Below are positions 34,410-47,263 of a stretch of DNA of 64,000 bases, piece by piece. The position numbers were made by a program, and so were the translations under genes. Numbering within the stretch: position 1 is the first letter of the stretch; the number at the start of each line of letters is the position of its first letter. The stretch is from Henckelia pumila (taxonomy: Eukaryota > Streptophyta > Magnoliopsida > Lamiales > Gesneriaceae): contig NC_133122.1 in NCBI RefSeq assembly GCF_033568475.1, positions 146,024,861 through 146,088,860 of the forward strand. The letters are read 5' to 3'. Below the pieces are notes generated by a model that saw only the letters and a program-made list of their open reading frames with translations, was not told the origin of the DNA and made no database searches.

Positions 34410-36535
34410 GATGTTTTTAAAATATGAAAATTTTACAAATAGAAATATATTCCGCGTTGGGCTAATTTCTGTGCCATAATCAAGTGATTAAAGCAAAATC
34501 TGCGCCTCTTGACGTGCTCGATAACACTTTTTGAACATATTTTATTGAGTAGTTAAGATCTTGGGAATGATAAACAAAATAATTTATATATAAATATAAT
34601 TATATATATCACTGTTATTAAAGTCAAATATATAATATACTAATACTACCAACTATTGGTATATTGAAGAAGTATTTTCGTAATGCCGAAAATATCATTT
34701 ATTCACTCAATTTCATATTTTATAAATTTTATAAATTTTATATTTTATCTTTTGTCATTTAATTTTCACATTTTGATAATTTAAATTTAATTTTTTTAAA
34801 AAAATTCTAATTCTTTTACGAACCACAAGCAACACAACGTATGTTCTATACCGTGCTAGTATATAATGAAGAAACTTGCACCTAGTTATCTTTCGATACA
34901 TTGGATAGATCTGCGACCAACCTAATAACATACACGCAAAATTTCTGTGAGACGATTTAATGATTCAATTTAATTAGACGGATCTTCTATTCGGATCACA
35001 TATGAAAAGTATTCATTTTTGTGCCCAAAATATTATTTTTTATTGTACATATGAGTAGAGACGACACATCTCACAGATAAAGATCCGTAAAACCATCTAA
35101 AAAAAGTACTTTTACAAATCGGAAATTGTCTATTTGAACAAACTCTACCTTGACCTCATTGAGTAAAATCACAAATTTTTGTCCAAACTTAAATTTCAAT
35201 ATTTTTTCTCTAAATAACAATAACAATAACAATAATAATAGTTTCAGTAGAAAAATCAAGATTATTTGTCCCTAAAAATGAAAATATATATATTTCAAAA
35301 AAAATGAAAATATATATATATAAATTTATCAATTATATTAAAAAATAATTATATTTTTAGAGAAAATTACACTTTTCATCTTAGTGCATGTTTGCTTCTT
35401 TAAAATTTTGGTCTCTTACCTATCAAATAAATTCTTAACTGGCTAATACAATTTTCAGACTACTGTGTTAATATGAAGATATACCCAACAAACACCGATA
35501 TATAACGACAGTAAATTTCACGTCGTTAAAAAATATATATTATGAGACTTTCTGTTTTGTTTTATCACCCGTGCCAAGATAATTTATCTAGGTCGCATAT
35601 ATCAATTAATAAATAACTAGCGACAATTCATACAAAACGTGTGTGTTTGAAATATTTTGTTTTTTAAAATTTTTTTTTTAAATGAAATTTTTGTGCAAGT
35701 TTATATCAAAATTAAATATATCGGGCTAAGCGTGCATGAATGAGAGTAGTAATAGGATGAGTAATCTCCTGAGAAGTTCTAGTGTGTCATGCTATTAACA
35801 TTGTGTTGTTTGATCTAGTTGGCTAGGTGAGCTGTAAAATATGGACACCGAATCTTAACTGGTAATACTGTCTTTGCTGGGGACAGTGTCGACGATAGGA
35901 AAATGATAAAACTGATCTCAAAAGATATGAGAAAACATCAGTAGTAAGGCACACTTTGGATGGACTCATGGTCTTAATGACCTGACTCATCTACGCTGTC
36001 AGTAGTATAAAGAAATAAAATTAAGTTTTGACTAACTGCTATAGTTTTTGGCCTAATGATAAACGTTATTGATCATCCTAACAACAAAATCTAATTAAAT
36101 ATATATTTTTTTGAATAAGAATAAATCAATATAAATTTTAATACTTATATAATTATGATAAACATGTTTTTTAAAAATTTACAAACCACTAATAGATTAA
36201 GTGATTAAACGGTAAAAATGTAAATGCTACGTGTAAAAATATTGAGATTGTGAGAATACAATTATACAACTATCTTATGGATTAATATGATTGTATATGT
36301 TTTTTTTTTTAAAAAAATAAAAATTGTGAATAAATAGTAATGAAAAGTTAGAAGGGTATGTTGAAATGTTAAAAGGCTTTATCAAATTACAGCCTCTCCT
36401 TTTCTAAATGGTAATATATATATATAATAAACTACGAGTGGTTACTCGTTTTAGGATTATTCTATTTAAACCTGTGCGTTTTTTTTTTTTTTTGATGTGA
36501 TCAAATGTTAGTCTTTAATCATCAATACATGTGTC
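34408..36535. other. AT-rich intergenic DNA
   Basis: No gene is supported. A moderately G+C-richer patch lies at 35740-36010 without a recognisable frame. Long T and A runs occur near 36300 and 36480. Confidence 0.5.
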
Positions 36536-36540
36536 CAATG

Positions 36541-37467
36541 TTTTAAAAAGTGGTAGGCGGGCGGCCACCCACTACCTAGCGCCTATACGATTAGGTGGCC
36601 GGATCTAGACGGTTTTTTCTTTTTAGCCTAAATATCTAATAAACTATATAATTTTTAGCCTAAACATCTAATCCTCCCTATATGATTTTTTTTTATCCTA
36701 GTGATGCTGCAAGAAACCTTGCTACTCTGAAGAGAGTCTTCCGATTGCTCAGTCAATTTAGAATAAGCAACAACTTTAGGAAACCAAGTGCTCCTTGCGT
36801 ATACAATCCAGAAAAACTAGGGTCGTCACTTGCGTCACGAAATAAGGTTGGAGGTGCGGGGGATGCTCGACGAAAACTCTCTAATGCTCAAGCCAACGAT
36901 CCATTCAAAATATGTACTCACAAAAACTATAAAGCTTTTAGAAAATAAATTGAAAGAATGAGATTGTATACCTTGAAAAATGGGGAGGAGCCTTCCATTT
37001 ATAGAATTTTTTTGTAAATGGGTCATGGGCCCTCCTAATATATAGACTTTTTTCTTGGGCCTAAGCACATGGACTTGATGAACTTGACACCAATCTAATA
37101 CTCTTAAGCTATACCTTAATTAATCTAATCATCCTCAAACTAGTATCTATCACCTAGATATCGTTCATCTTAATATTTCTTCAATAATTCATATTTATCG
37201 AATTCAAACTTAAATTTTATAGTTTATTTCTCATCTTCATCTGATACAAATTGATCGAAAAATCTGTCAAATAATATTTTTTAAAAGTTTAAAATTAAAA
37301 AATAAATAATGTATATTAATATATTATATATTAATCTAGGAGGGCCACCTAGGCGCATTTTGAGCCGAGGCGACCGATTAATGAAATAACACTTAGATGA
37401 ATCAAATGTAAGTCTAAAAGTCGGAACGGTAGGCAACCGCCTATCGCCTAAGCGCCGTTTTTTATAA
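36541..37467. mobile_element. Candidate non-autonomous element with GC-rich ends
   Basis: The left end (TTTTAAAAAGTGGTAGGCGG) and right end (CGCCTAAGCGCCGTTTTTTATAA) are imperfect inverted repeats. CAATG flanks both sides (36536-36540 and 37468-37472). Inverted GGTGGCC / GGCCACCTAGGCGC motifs lie inside. An 88-codon frame within (36682-36948) is not recognised. The five-base flank is short evidence, so this is tentative. Confidence 0.45.
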
Positions 37468-37472
37468 CAATG

Positions 37473-37888
37473 CATATGTCAACTTTTATAAAGTGTGAAG
37501 GAGATATGATCAATGATACTGAAATATGGAAATATATACTCCCGGTATAGTGTAGACCAACCCAATGGTTTTACTTGTTAGAATAAGTTTATTAACACAA
37601 CATCCTGGTTGGTTTTTTTTTTTTTTTTTTTTATTTTATAAAGAAACCATTTCCATTTCGACATTGTATGATAAAGTATGCTCTCGACAATAAATGAATC
37701 CTTAATTTTGGCTAAAAATAGGTGTTTTGTATTTGGGTAAATGAGATCCTACTTGTACAGGCACTGCCCAATAGAAGATCTAAAGGTTTAGATTTATCAA
37801 TACATGTGAAATTTATTACTTTTTAAGTAGATCCCACATATATTTATAAATTTTCATCGTTAGATGTACTATCAAAACAGTAGAACGG
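37473..37888. other. Intergenic DNA, AT-rich
   Basis: No gene seen. A poly-T run lies at 37613-37632. The stretch from 37735 on may be the outer, less conserved end of the foldback element that follows. Confidence 0.4.
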
Positions 37889-38845
37889 ATCCCCTACTGT
37901 GGGATCCCCAACAGTAAGGGGTGTTGTGGCCTAATTATAGCAAGTAACCATATCAATTGCAAATCTCAAATGGAATATTGCTAGTAAAGTATGTTTGGAT
38001 TTCATTAATATGTTTTTTTTAATTTAGTAAAACATTTTAAGTCTATAAAACAATATGTTAATTTTTTGTTAAATTTATTATAAAACAATATGTTAAATTT
38101 ATATTATTTTTGGGCTTTATTGATATGAGTTTTTTTAATTTGGTAAAACATATTTAGGTTTAAATTTTGTTCGTTTTCATTGTTAATTGAAATGAAGACT
38201 CAAAATATATGATTATTTATTTTTTATTGAAGTGTAGTGATTACTATTAGTTTTATCCGATAATGCATGATGAAATGTTCTAAATTTTAATTTAAACATT
38301 AACATGTTAATATAGTCTTATATTGTTAAAAAATTTATTCATAAAAAATTGACAATACTCATATAAAATTCAGAGAAATGATACAGAGGCATTATTAAAT
38401 GATAACAAAATATTATTATTAATATAATATTTAATATATATTTTTTGAAACAATATAATATTTAATATTAAAATCAAGAATTTAACTTTTTCTTTCCCAT
38501 AACCATTAATTTAACTTTTTTATGTTTTTTTGAACGGAACCATTAATTTAACTTAAATAAATTAAACTACATATTATTTTATAATAAATTTAACAAAAAA
38601 TTAATATATTAGATGGAAGAAAAAATAAGAAAGATGACGAGTCGTGAGAAAAAAAAACAAAAGAAAAATAAATAAATGTAACTTAAAACATTTTACTAAA
38701 TTAAAAAAAACACATATTAATGAAATCCAAAAATACTTTACGTAGCAAGATTCCATTTGAAATTTGCAATTGGTTATGATTACGTGTTATAATTAAGCCA
38801 AAGTACCCATACTGTAAGAGATCTCACAATAAGAGATCCATTCCG
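37889..38845. mobile_element. Foldback element with ~160-200-bp inverted arms
   Basis: The left arm (37889-38090) pairs with the right arm (about 38577-38845). Shared blocks include TGGATTTCATTAATATG, AATTGCAAAT.TCAAATGGAAT and AATTTTTTGTTAAATTTATTATA. The loop is AT-rich and non-coding. The arms are about 85% alike by eye, so this is an old non-autonomous element. No clear target duplication was found. Confidence 0.65.
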
Positions 38846-39243
38846 ATCAAGACAATGCCCGTACAGATTAAATGAAATCTCCCCAATATTTGCAGAGAGC
38901 TTCGAACAAAAGGTTAATTGTGGGTTGTGCCTAGTCAATACAATCATTTATGGTATTTAAAAAGCTACGTTAATACTGCATGTATGACATAGAAATCTGT
39001 GCCAAAAAAGTTGGATTCCACGTAATTAGTGCAAAATCTGTCTCCTTTTTTGGTCTTTAAAGAAAAATTTGTCATTTACCGTTATCGGGGAAGGGTCCTA
39101 CTCTCGTCTTGGTCTTGGACATTTATTGAGATTTGAGAAATTAAATACGATTAATATTATTTTTAATTGTAAATTAAATAAAATTAAGTTTATATATTTT
39201 GTTCCACCGCAATCCCAGTCCTTAATAACCTAGAGTGAGCTAT

Positions 39244-39632
39244 AATAAATTAACTACTATCCCATTGCGTGCTCGTATAATTTTTTTTATATAAAAATAA
39301 AAATAAATTGTAAAATTTTAAAAATATAAAAAATAAAACGTTTTTCTAAACAAATATTAATAAAAACATAATAGATACATCAATTTTATAAATTATGTGA
39401 CTTTTTTTTGAAAATATAAACATTAAAAGCACAAAATGAGTGGCATGTTAGTAAATAATAAAACATCTAATGACTAAAAACAAATAAGTCATATAAATGA
39501 CTAATTTCGCCTAATAATTTTGATTTCATTGAAAATTAATTAAATTATATATAGTGGTAATTTAAATCAAATTTACCAATTAACTGAAATTTAGTTAATT
39601 AGATGGTTTCTACTATAGTAAGATTAATACTA
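39244..39632. repeat. Dispersed AT-rich repeat, copy 1
   Basis: Shares TGTGCTCGTATA-like sequence, CTAAACAAATATT.A.AAAAAC.TAATAGATA and a TTTACCAATTAA.TGAAA.TTA tail with 40050-40400. There is no coding capacity. Confidence 0.6.
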
Positions 39633-39697
39633 TGTCTAGCACACATAGTTGTGTGTTTATTAAATCTATTTTTTGTAACGAAAACATTAAACAAATA

Positions 39698-39957
39698 TTC
39701 CCTCCGTCTCAATTATATAGTCCACGTTTCTTTTTTTGTTTGTCCCAAATACATAGTCATATATCATATTTAATAATATTTTTTTACACTCCTTTACTAA
39801 TATATCTCTATTAACTACACATTAAAAATTGTGCAATCATTTTTTAATACATTAAATAGGGATAAAATAGGAAGTTTGTATAAAATTTACTTTCCCAATA
39901 ATTTTTTCTTAATTTGTGTGAAAAAAAAGTAGGACTATGTATTTAAAATGGAGGGAG
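39698..39957. mobile_element. Stowaway-type MITE (Tc1/mariner)
   Basis: 260 bp bounded by TA on each side (39696-39697 and 39958-39959). The terminal repeats are TTCCCTCCGTCTCAATTATA and the inverted ATTTAAAATGGAGGGAG, the widespread plant CTCCCTCCGT Stowaway end. It is inserted just after dispersed repeat copy 1. Confidence 0.85.
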
Positions 39958-40029
39958 TACATGATTTAAAAAATGGTAATTTTTTTTAAAGCCACACCCA
40001 GAGACCAAAAAGGTGGTCTACCACCTCTC

Positions 40030-40400
40030 TCTTAATATATAATTATTATTTTATTAATGCACATATTGTGTGCTCGTATAGTCTATCTTTTAACAAAAGC
40101 AAAAAATAAAAATAAATTGAAAATTTTCAAAAAAAATATAAAAATATTGTGTTTTCCTAAACAAATATTCACAAAAACGTAATAGATATATCAATTTTAA
40201 TGGTGACATTTTTGTAAATTAAAAAAACATCAAAGAATATAAAGTGGGTTTCATTTTGGTAAATTACAAAACATCTAATATCTAAAAAATAAGAATCTAA
40301 TTTGTCTAATAATTTTGATTTTATTGAAAATTAAGTTAGGATATAATGGTAATTTTAAATCAAACTTTACCAATTAATTGAAAGTTAATCAAAATTTTAA
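40030..40400. repeat. Dispersed AT-rich repeat, copy 2
   Basis: Direct-orientation relative of 39244-39632, with GTGTGCTCGTATAGTCT, AAACAAATATTCACAAAAACG and ACTTTACCAATTAATTGAAAG. It diverges by indels. Confidence 0.6.
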
Positions 40401-42354
40401 GGTATATAATGCTATTTGCATTTCATTTTGTGTTATCTATACTTCATTAATTGATGTATAAAATTTATTTACAAATAGAATATAAATAACAAAAAATGAA
40501 GTACAAATAACAATTATATTTTTTGAATTCAAGCTAGCAATAGGAGATAAGAGAAAGATAGGAAAAAGATTATAGAAAATATTTTTATAAATGGCATTGA
40601 TCAAACTAGTGTTTAGAAAACTAATACTCCCCAAGTATATTTGAAGCATTTCAAATACATTAGAGAAAGTTAGGGTAAAAAATAAAAATAAAAATAAGCA
40701 AAGGTTATGAATAATGGCTCGATGAAAATTGAAAATCCTATGAATATTAATGATTCAAAAACTTTGAGAGAAACACGTGTGATCATATACGTTCTAATTA
40801 TTTTCTAATGTCAATGAAATATATTGTGTTTGAAAAAATTGTTTTTAGTACTTTAAACTTCGACTCAATGGGACTTAAATATAGCTTGAATTTGAGAATT
40901 GAGAGTAAAAAAAATTGGAGTCACTGCCACATATATTTCCACCATGGATAAAAATAGTTGGAATTTAAATAAAAGACGGGGTGATAATAATGATAAAGGA
41001 AGTAATGAGTATAGTTTGTTGTTGGTGCATTAAGTGCGTATATGCACAAAGAGAAAAAACCTGTGAGCCTCTGACCCTAATTTATGGCCAAATTAAATGT
41101 TTTGCAGAAAAAAAGGACTCATTTATTTGTAAATATATAAACAAATTCAGGCTTCAGATTACAATCCATCCCAGCACAGCCTTTTCATGTCATTTTATGC
41201 ACAAGTGTAGTCAATTTTTCAATAATTATATTCCAACTAATTTACAGCCCTTAAATGCTGTTGGTATATATTTTTAGTTTCTAGATATACTACGAATATA
41301 TTAGAAAAACATTTTTTTGTTGTATTATCATTTAATTCATTCAAGAATTTCAAAAACTTTGTTAATAGGTGTAAAAAAATTTCACTATATATTTAAAGAC
41401 AACGAAGAATAATACATAACCCGTGTATTTTGGAACATAGATACTACGAGTTTAGGTGTCATAAATCGTGTGTACATGTGGTCCACATAAGTCACTCGAT
41501 CTATTCCCGCTTAAATTTGTAATTAAACCCGTGATTCAATTCTTGGATCATTTGTAAGATTGAACATAAAAATATGGCAATTTTTTTTATATGATGGCAT
41601 CTGTCACCGTTATTCTTTGAGCACATTAAGTAAAATATCAGGTTAATGCAGTAACTTGCAAACTCGTTCAAGAAAATATTAATAAAAAAAATCGAATTTA
41701 TTTTTGGATTTACCATAAGTTATTTTTGCATGCGAATTTTCGCGTGCGTAGATTACTTATTTACTTAGTCTTAATAATGCCTTCAATAATAAATTTTTTC
41801 GATCGACATAACATACAGAGATAAATGTCTATCTACTCACCTCCCCACATAATTGACTGCTTTCCAATGTTTTTTTTTATATCATTAGGTATGGATAAAG
41901 TCATGGGTTGATGGTAAAATGATAAAAAGATTGCTTAAATAGTTAAATCCCACTTCGAATTAACTAGCTTGTGATTGAATTCTCCCTTGTTTAAAGCAAG
42001 AAAAAAAGGAGATGCTTCATAGATATAATGGTGAATAATATGAAAATTAAATCAATAAAATAATGAGATGACCCATGTTGCTCCCTAAAGCAAATCCAAT
42101 CATATTCTCATTTCAACTAAATCACTAAATATCACTCCCTCTTTTTCTTCAAGTCTTTCTCTAGTCCCTATGCATCAATTCCCACACCATGAACTTGTAA
42201 ATTATCAACAAATGAATTCTTTTTTTGAAAAAAATATGCATAAAGATTTAATTTTTTTTCTTTTTTCATATATTAATGTTATTATATCTTTCTTTCTCGA
42301 GTCCCTGGGGTCTCTTGGAGTGAGCCACCATATCTTTCCTCTGTGCAAGTTCCG
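40401..42354 (+). other. Intergenic DNA and upstream region of the LRR gene
   Basis: No gene is supported. The last ~250 bp include the leader of the LRR gene. A TATA-like CATATATTAATG at about 42267 is a possible core promoter but is not distinctive in AT-rich DNA. A small upstream frame begins at the ATG at 42170. Confidence 0.4.
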
Positions 42355-45300
42355 ATGGAGATTCTTCATCCAATACGCTTCAATCTTGTAGTTGTTTCTT
42401 TGCTGTTTATGGTGCCGATACTAGCTTTTGATCCTCTCACGGACGCTCTCTTGAGCCTAAAATCCGAACTTTTTGATGGCTCCGACAGTTTGAATGATTG
42501 GTTTTTGCCTGATGGGATTCAGCCCTCGACTCCGATTTATGCATGTTCTTGGACTGGAGTGAAATGCAGCGAGAATTCTTCGACAATCATCGGTTTGGAC
42601 CTGTCAATGAAGAATCTTGGAGGTTCATTGTCGGGGAAGCAGTTTGCTCTTTTTCTTGATCTCGTGGAGCTCAACCTCAGCCACAATTCCTTCTCGAATC
42701 AACTTCCCACTGGGATTTTCAATCTCACGAGCTTGAGGTTGCTGGATATCAGCAGGAACAATTTTTCTGGCAGGTTTCCGGGTGGGATTTCGGGTCTGCG
42801 AAATCTCGTGGCTCTTGATGCCTTCAGCAATAGCTTCTCGGGGCCTTTGCCCGCGGAAGTTTCGCAGCTGGAGTTTCTCAAAGTGGTGAATTTTGCAGGG
42901 AGTTACTTCAGCGGGGAAATCCCATCTGAATATGGCTCGTTCGAGAGCCTCGAATTCATTCATTTAGCAGGAAATTTTCTGAGTGGGGGTGTGCCACCTG
43001 AGTTGGGGAAAATGCAGAAATTGTCGCATATGGAGATTGGGTACAACTCGTATGAAGGTGGGATTCCATGGGAATTTGGTAATATGAGTGAACTTCGGTA
43101 TCTTGACATCGCGGATGCCAATCTTTCAGGCATTATACCAAACCAACTCAGCAATCTCACCAATCTTGAATCACTCTTTCTGTTCAAAAACCAGCTTACT
43201 GGGAAAATCCCATCAGAATTCAGCAAACTCTCGACACTCAGAAGCTTGGATCTATCTGACAACCTGCTTTCTGGTCCAATCCCAGACAGTTTTTCGGAGC
43301 TGAAGAATCTTAGGTTGTTGAGTTTGATGTACAATGACTTGAGTGGCAGTGTTCCAGAAGGTATTGCTCGGCTTCCAAATTTGGATACATTGCTTATATG
43401 GAACAATTACTTTACAGGGTCACTCCCTTTTAACTTGGGAAGATACTCGAAACTTAAACATGTGGATGCTTCGACAAATTATTTTGTTGGTAGCATACCA
43501 CCTGATATATGTTATGGAGGAGAGTTGCTTAAGTTAATCCTGTTTTCAAACAATTTCACTGGTGGGCTGTCTCCATCGCTCTCCAATTGTTCTTCTCTGG
43601 TTCGCCTTAGGCTCGAAGATAATCTATTCTCAGGTAAGATATCACTGCAATTTGGCAAATTTCAGAACATGTCATATGTGGATTTGTCTAGGAACAGGTT
43701 CACCGGAGGAATTCCAACCGACATTGATCAAGCTTTAAAGCTTGAGTATCTCAATTTATCTGATAATCCGTTTCTTGGAGGCACTATACCGGTTAAAGCA
43801 TGGTCTTTGCCACTTCTTCAAAACTTCTCCGCGAGTTCTTGCGGGATATCTGGCAATCTTCCTTCATTTGAGGATTGCAAATCCTTGTCTGTTCTTGAAT
43901 TTAGATCGAACAATTTATCAGGAAAAATCCCAGAAAGTGTATCCTATTGTAAGGAACTTTTAAGGATAGATTTGGCTGATAATAACTTGACCGGCTCAAT
44001 ACCTGTGGAGTTTGCTAGCCTTCCAGTTATCAGTGTATTAGACCTGTCACACAATGATTTCACCGGTCCAATCCCAGTCGAGTTTGGAACCTCTACGAGC
44101 TTGGAACTGCTGAATGTATCGTATAATGATATCTCGGGCTCAATCCCTACACAATCGAAGTTCAAGTCCATGGATATTAGCGCGTTTCTTGGTAATCCGA
44201 AGCTCTGTGGGGAACCTCTGAGACGTTGCAATCGTGAAAATGGGATTTCAAATGGACTGCAAGTAGGAAGCAGAAGAGCACAGAAGGTAGCCTGGATTCT
44301 TATAATTTGCGCAGTCGCGGTTTTGTTCATCATGGCTGCAGTGTTCGGGATCCTATACTTCAAGAAAAGAAGTAAAGGTCCCTGGAAAATGGTTGCTTTT
44401 GATGGGCTTCCTCGGTTTACGGCAAAAGATGTTTTGAAAAGCTTTAGTGGAGATGAAGCTGGGGAGGAGGCAGTGCACGCATTGCCCGATTCGATCAGAA
44501 AAGTCGTTTTACCCACAGGAATCACGGTTTCAGTAAAGAAGATTTCATGGGAGCCAAAAGAAAAGGAAAATGCTCTAGAACACCTGATTAGGATTGGTAA
44601 TTCAAGGCACAAGAACTTGACAAGATTGCTTGGGATTTGCTACAACAATAACTTCGCCTATCTTTTGTACGATTACCTGCCTAATAATGATTTAGCAGAA
44701 AAGATTCGGGTGAGGAGAGATTGGGAAACTAAGTGTAGGATAATAGTTGGAGTCGCAAGGGCGCTACATTTCCTCCATCATGAGTGTTATCCAGCAATTC
44801 CTCATGGCGATTTGAAGGCGAGTAATGTGCATTTCGATGAAAATATGGAACCCCATTTGGCTGAATACGGGCTCACCGCATTCATTCAATCAAGTAGTAG
44901 TCTACTGCCAGAAAAGAATAGAAAAGAAACAGGTAAATGCATGCTCATACTTCCACTTTCAATAAGTTCTGCTATCCATATGTATATTTCGCAGGAGATA
45001 ATATGATCATTATAAGTAGCTTATATAGCCAATCTGAAGGCATATTTATTCATTCACTTGAAATATAAAAACTTTGGTTTTTGATGACGAATGCACAAAT
45101 ATTTCTAGTTTGATCTGAAATACTACTACGCATAATCTTGCAGGAATGGGTGAATCCAACTCATCCATGACAGATGAGCTACAGAAGGACATAATCAACT
45201 TCGGGGAGCTCGTTCTTCATGTGCTGAGCGATGGTCGATTGGCAAATACCGTCGGTTTAAGTATGCAGAACACTCCTAGAGAGGTTCTGATAAGGGAAAT

Positions 45301-45484
45301 GACTAAAGACAATGGAATCGCCCCTTCCAGCTCGTCCCAAGAAGAGATGGTGTCGGTTCTTGAAGTCGCTTTACTATGCACAAGAAGCAGACCTTCGATG
45401 CGAGAAGTCGTCAAGATGTTGTCTGCGTTGAATCTGCAAACAAATGATAGGTCTTTAGGAAGAGAAGGCCATGGAGCATTGTGA
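42355..45484 (+). CDS. LRR-XI receptor-like protein with a probable pseudokinase domain (MOL1-like)
   Basis: Two exons, 42355-44932 and 45144-45484, encode 972 aa. The intron has GT (44933) and AG (45143), and the codon is split G/GA. The start is the first in-frame ATG (MEILHPIRFNLVVV), which gives a signal peptide ending near residue 24. The order is: LRR N-terminal cap with CSWTGVKC (about 64-71), roughly 20 plant LRRs, a cysteine pair after the repeats (LCGEPLRRC), a membrane helix at about 645-668, and a kinase-like domain from about 683. The kinase Lys is present (SVKKISW, K728). The catalytic loop is HGDLKASN (817-824), lacking the HRD Arg. DFG reads EYG (837-839), and no Gly-rich loop or APE motif is seen. 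It is therefore probably a membrane receptor that signals through partners. Sequence style points to the PXY/TDR-related MOL1 of Arabidopsis, a cambium regulator; this orthology is from memory and unproven. Confidence 0.9.
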
Positions 45485-45795
45485 ATTAATGTGTGTTCAT
45501 ATGGCCATTTTGTGTGAGTGACGATTTTGATGTTTGATTTTGTGGGTAGTTTGATGGTTCTTGTGCGTGAAAATCAACTTAATTGCAGTATAATAGAGGA
45601 ATTGTATAATTTTTTATTTTCTTATTTTTCAGTTTTTGTAAAAGAACTACACATATATTCTTGTCTAATGTTGCTTGCTCCACATGCACTCGCCTCGATA
45701 TTTGACATAGCTATACGGGTCCTAACATATTAGAGAAACTTCTCTTGTTGAGGCACATATGAATTGGTGAAGTATGTGAGTCTTTAGAGTTGTTA
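45485..45795 (+). other. 3' flank of the LRR gene
   Basis: Probable 3' untranslated and downstream sequence. No other gene is visible. Confidence 0.4.
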
Positions 45796-46809
45796 AATAG
45801 GCCAATACATGATAAGACATGCCGGTTCGTCAAAAATCTGGTAGGCTGGAAATCTCCAATGCGTGTTTTTCCACGAGGGTGAGTTTTAATAAAGAATGAG
45901 TAGAGTATTATTCACACAGAGACTGAATAATTAATATTACACTTAATATTCGTAACTAGTACGACTTAATCCTAGTTAAAGCTAGGATATTGGCAAGATT
46001 CTAGATTTCGAAAGTTTTTTTGCAATATTAAAGAATTAACTCACAGATAAGAGGCAATGAATGAGATAATTATAGAGATGCGACTTCTATCATGTCTTTT
46101 CTCAATGAGTAGGGATGACAACGGGGCGGGTTTGGCTAAACCCGGGACTCACCCCGTCTCCCTTTGGACCCGTCCCGCCCCGCGAACTCGGAGGGTTCAA
46201 TCCGGGTTAGACCCGTTGAACCCATCATAAATTAAATAATTTTAAATTTATTAAAATAAAAAAATAAAAAGTTTAAAAATTAACAAATATCATTAAATTT
46301 AAAATAGGCCAATACATGATAAGACATGCCGGTTCGTCAAAAATCTGGTAGGCTGGAAATCTCCAATGCGTGTTTTTCCACGAGGGTGAGTTTTAATAAA
46401 GAATGAGTAGAGTATTATTCACACAGAGACTGAATAATTAATATTACACTTAATATTCGTAACTAGTACGACTTAATCCTACTTAAAGCTAGGATATTGG
46501 CAAGATTCTAGATTTCGAAAGTTTTTTTGCAATATTAAAGAATTAACTCACAGATAAGAGGCAATGAATGAGATAATTATAGAGATGCGACTTCTATCAT
46601 GTCTTTTCTCAATGAGTAGGGATGACAACGGGGCGGGTTTGGCTAAACCCGAGACTCACCCCGTCTCCCTTTGGACCCGTCCCGCCCCGCGAACTCAGAG
46701 GGTTCAATCCGGGTTAGACCCGTTGAACCCATCATAAATTAAATAATTTTAAATTTATTAAAATAAAAAAATAAAAAGTTTAAAAATTAACAAATATCAT
46801 TAAATTTAA
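45796..46809. repeat. 507-bp tandem duplication
   Basis: Two head-to-tail copies (about 45796-46302 and 46303-46809) have only three differences seen by eye: CCTAGTT/CCTACTT, CCCGGGA/CCCGAGA and CTCGGAG/CTCAGAG. Each copy includes host flank plus the first ~190 bp of the hAT MITE that is complete at 46617-47255. The duplication is therefore younger than that MITE insertion. Confidence 0.92.
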
Positions 46810-47255
46810 TTTCAAATATAAATTTTTAACATTTAAAACAAAAAAAATTATTCTCAAAAGTTTAAATTTATTAACTTGTAATTAATTAATATTTATTTAT
46901 TAGCTAAAAAACATTATAATGATTTATTTTTATACTAAACATATCATAATAAAATAAATTCATTTCAATCCAATAATATTACACATTCAAATTATGGATA
47001 AAATATTAATTATTTAGTATAATAATATAATTATATATTATTAATATTACATATATATTTTATATTTATATATATACATGAATATTTTAAATTTATATAT
47101 ATAATACTTTGGCAGTGCGAGTCCGGGGCGGGTTTGGCCAAACCCGAGACCCGCCCCGGACCCGCTTATGAACCCGCTTTGGCGGGTCCAGACCCGCCCC
47201 GTCGGGGCGGGTTTGATGCGGAGGCGGGTTTAGACCCGCCCCGTTGCCATCCCAA
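46617..47255. mobile_element. Ac-like hAT non-autonomous element (639 bp)
   Basis: The ends are TAGGGATGACAACGGGGCGGG and inverted CCCGCCCCGTTGCCATCCCAA, close to the Ac-type TAGGGATG terminus. The 8-bp duplication TCAATGAG lies at 46609-46616 and 47256-47263. The subterminal regions are rich in GGGCGGGTTT / AAACCCGCCC motifs in both orientations, with an AT-rich core. No transposase. A truncated copy lies in the first unit of the tandem duplication (about 46110-46302). Confidence 0.88.
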
Positions 47256-47263
47256 TCAATGAG

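Noticed and set aside
36682..36948. 88-codon plus frame within a candidate transposon
   Set aside because: No recognisable domain, no splice or promoter context, and it lies inside a likely mobile element.
42343..42354. Earlier start (GTG) for the LRR protein
   Set aside because: It is not an ATG. The ATG at 42355 gives a normal signal peptide.
42625..44612. Several long minus-strand frames across the LRR gene
   Set aside because: Repeat-biased antisense shadows of the leucine-rich repeats and kinase-like domain.
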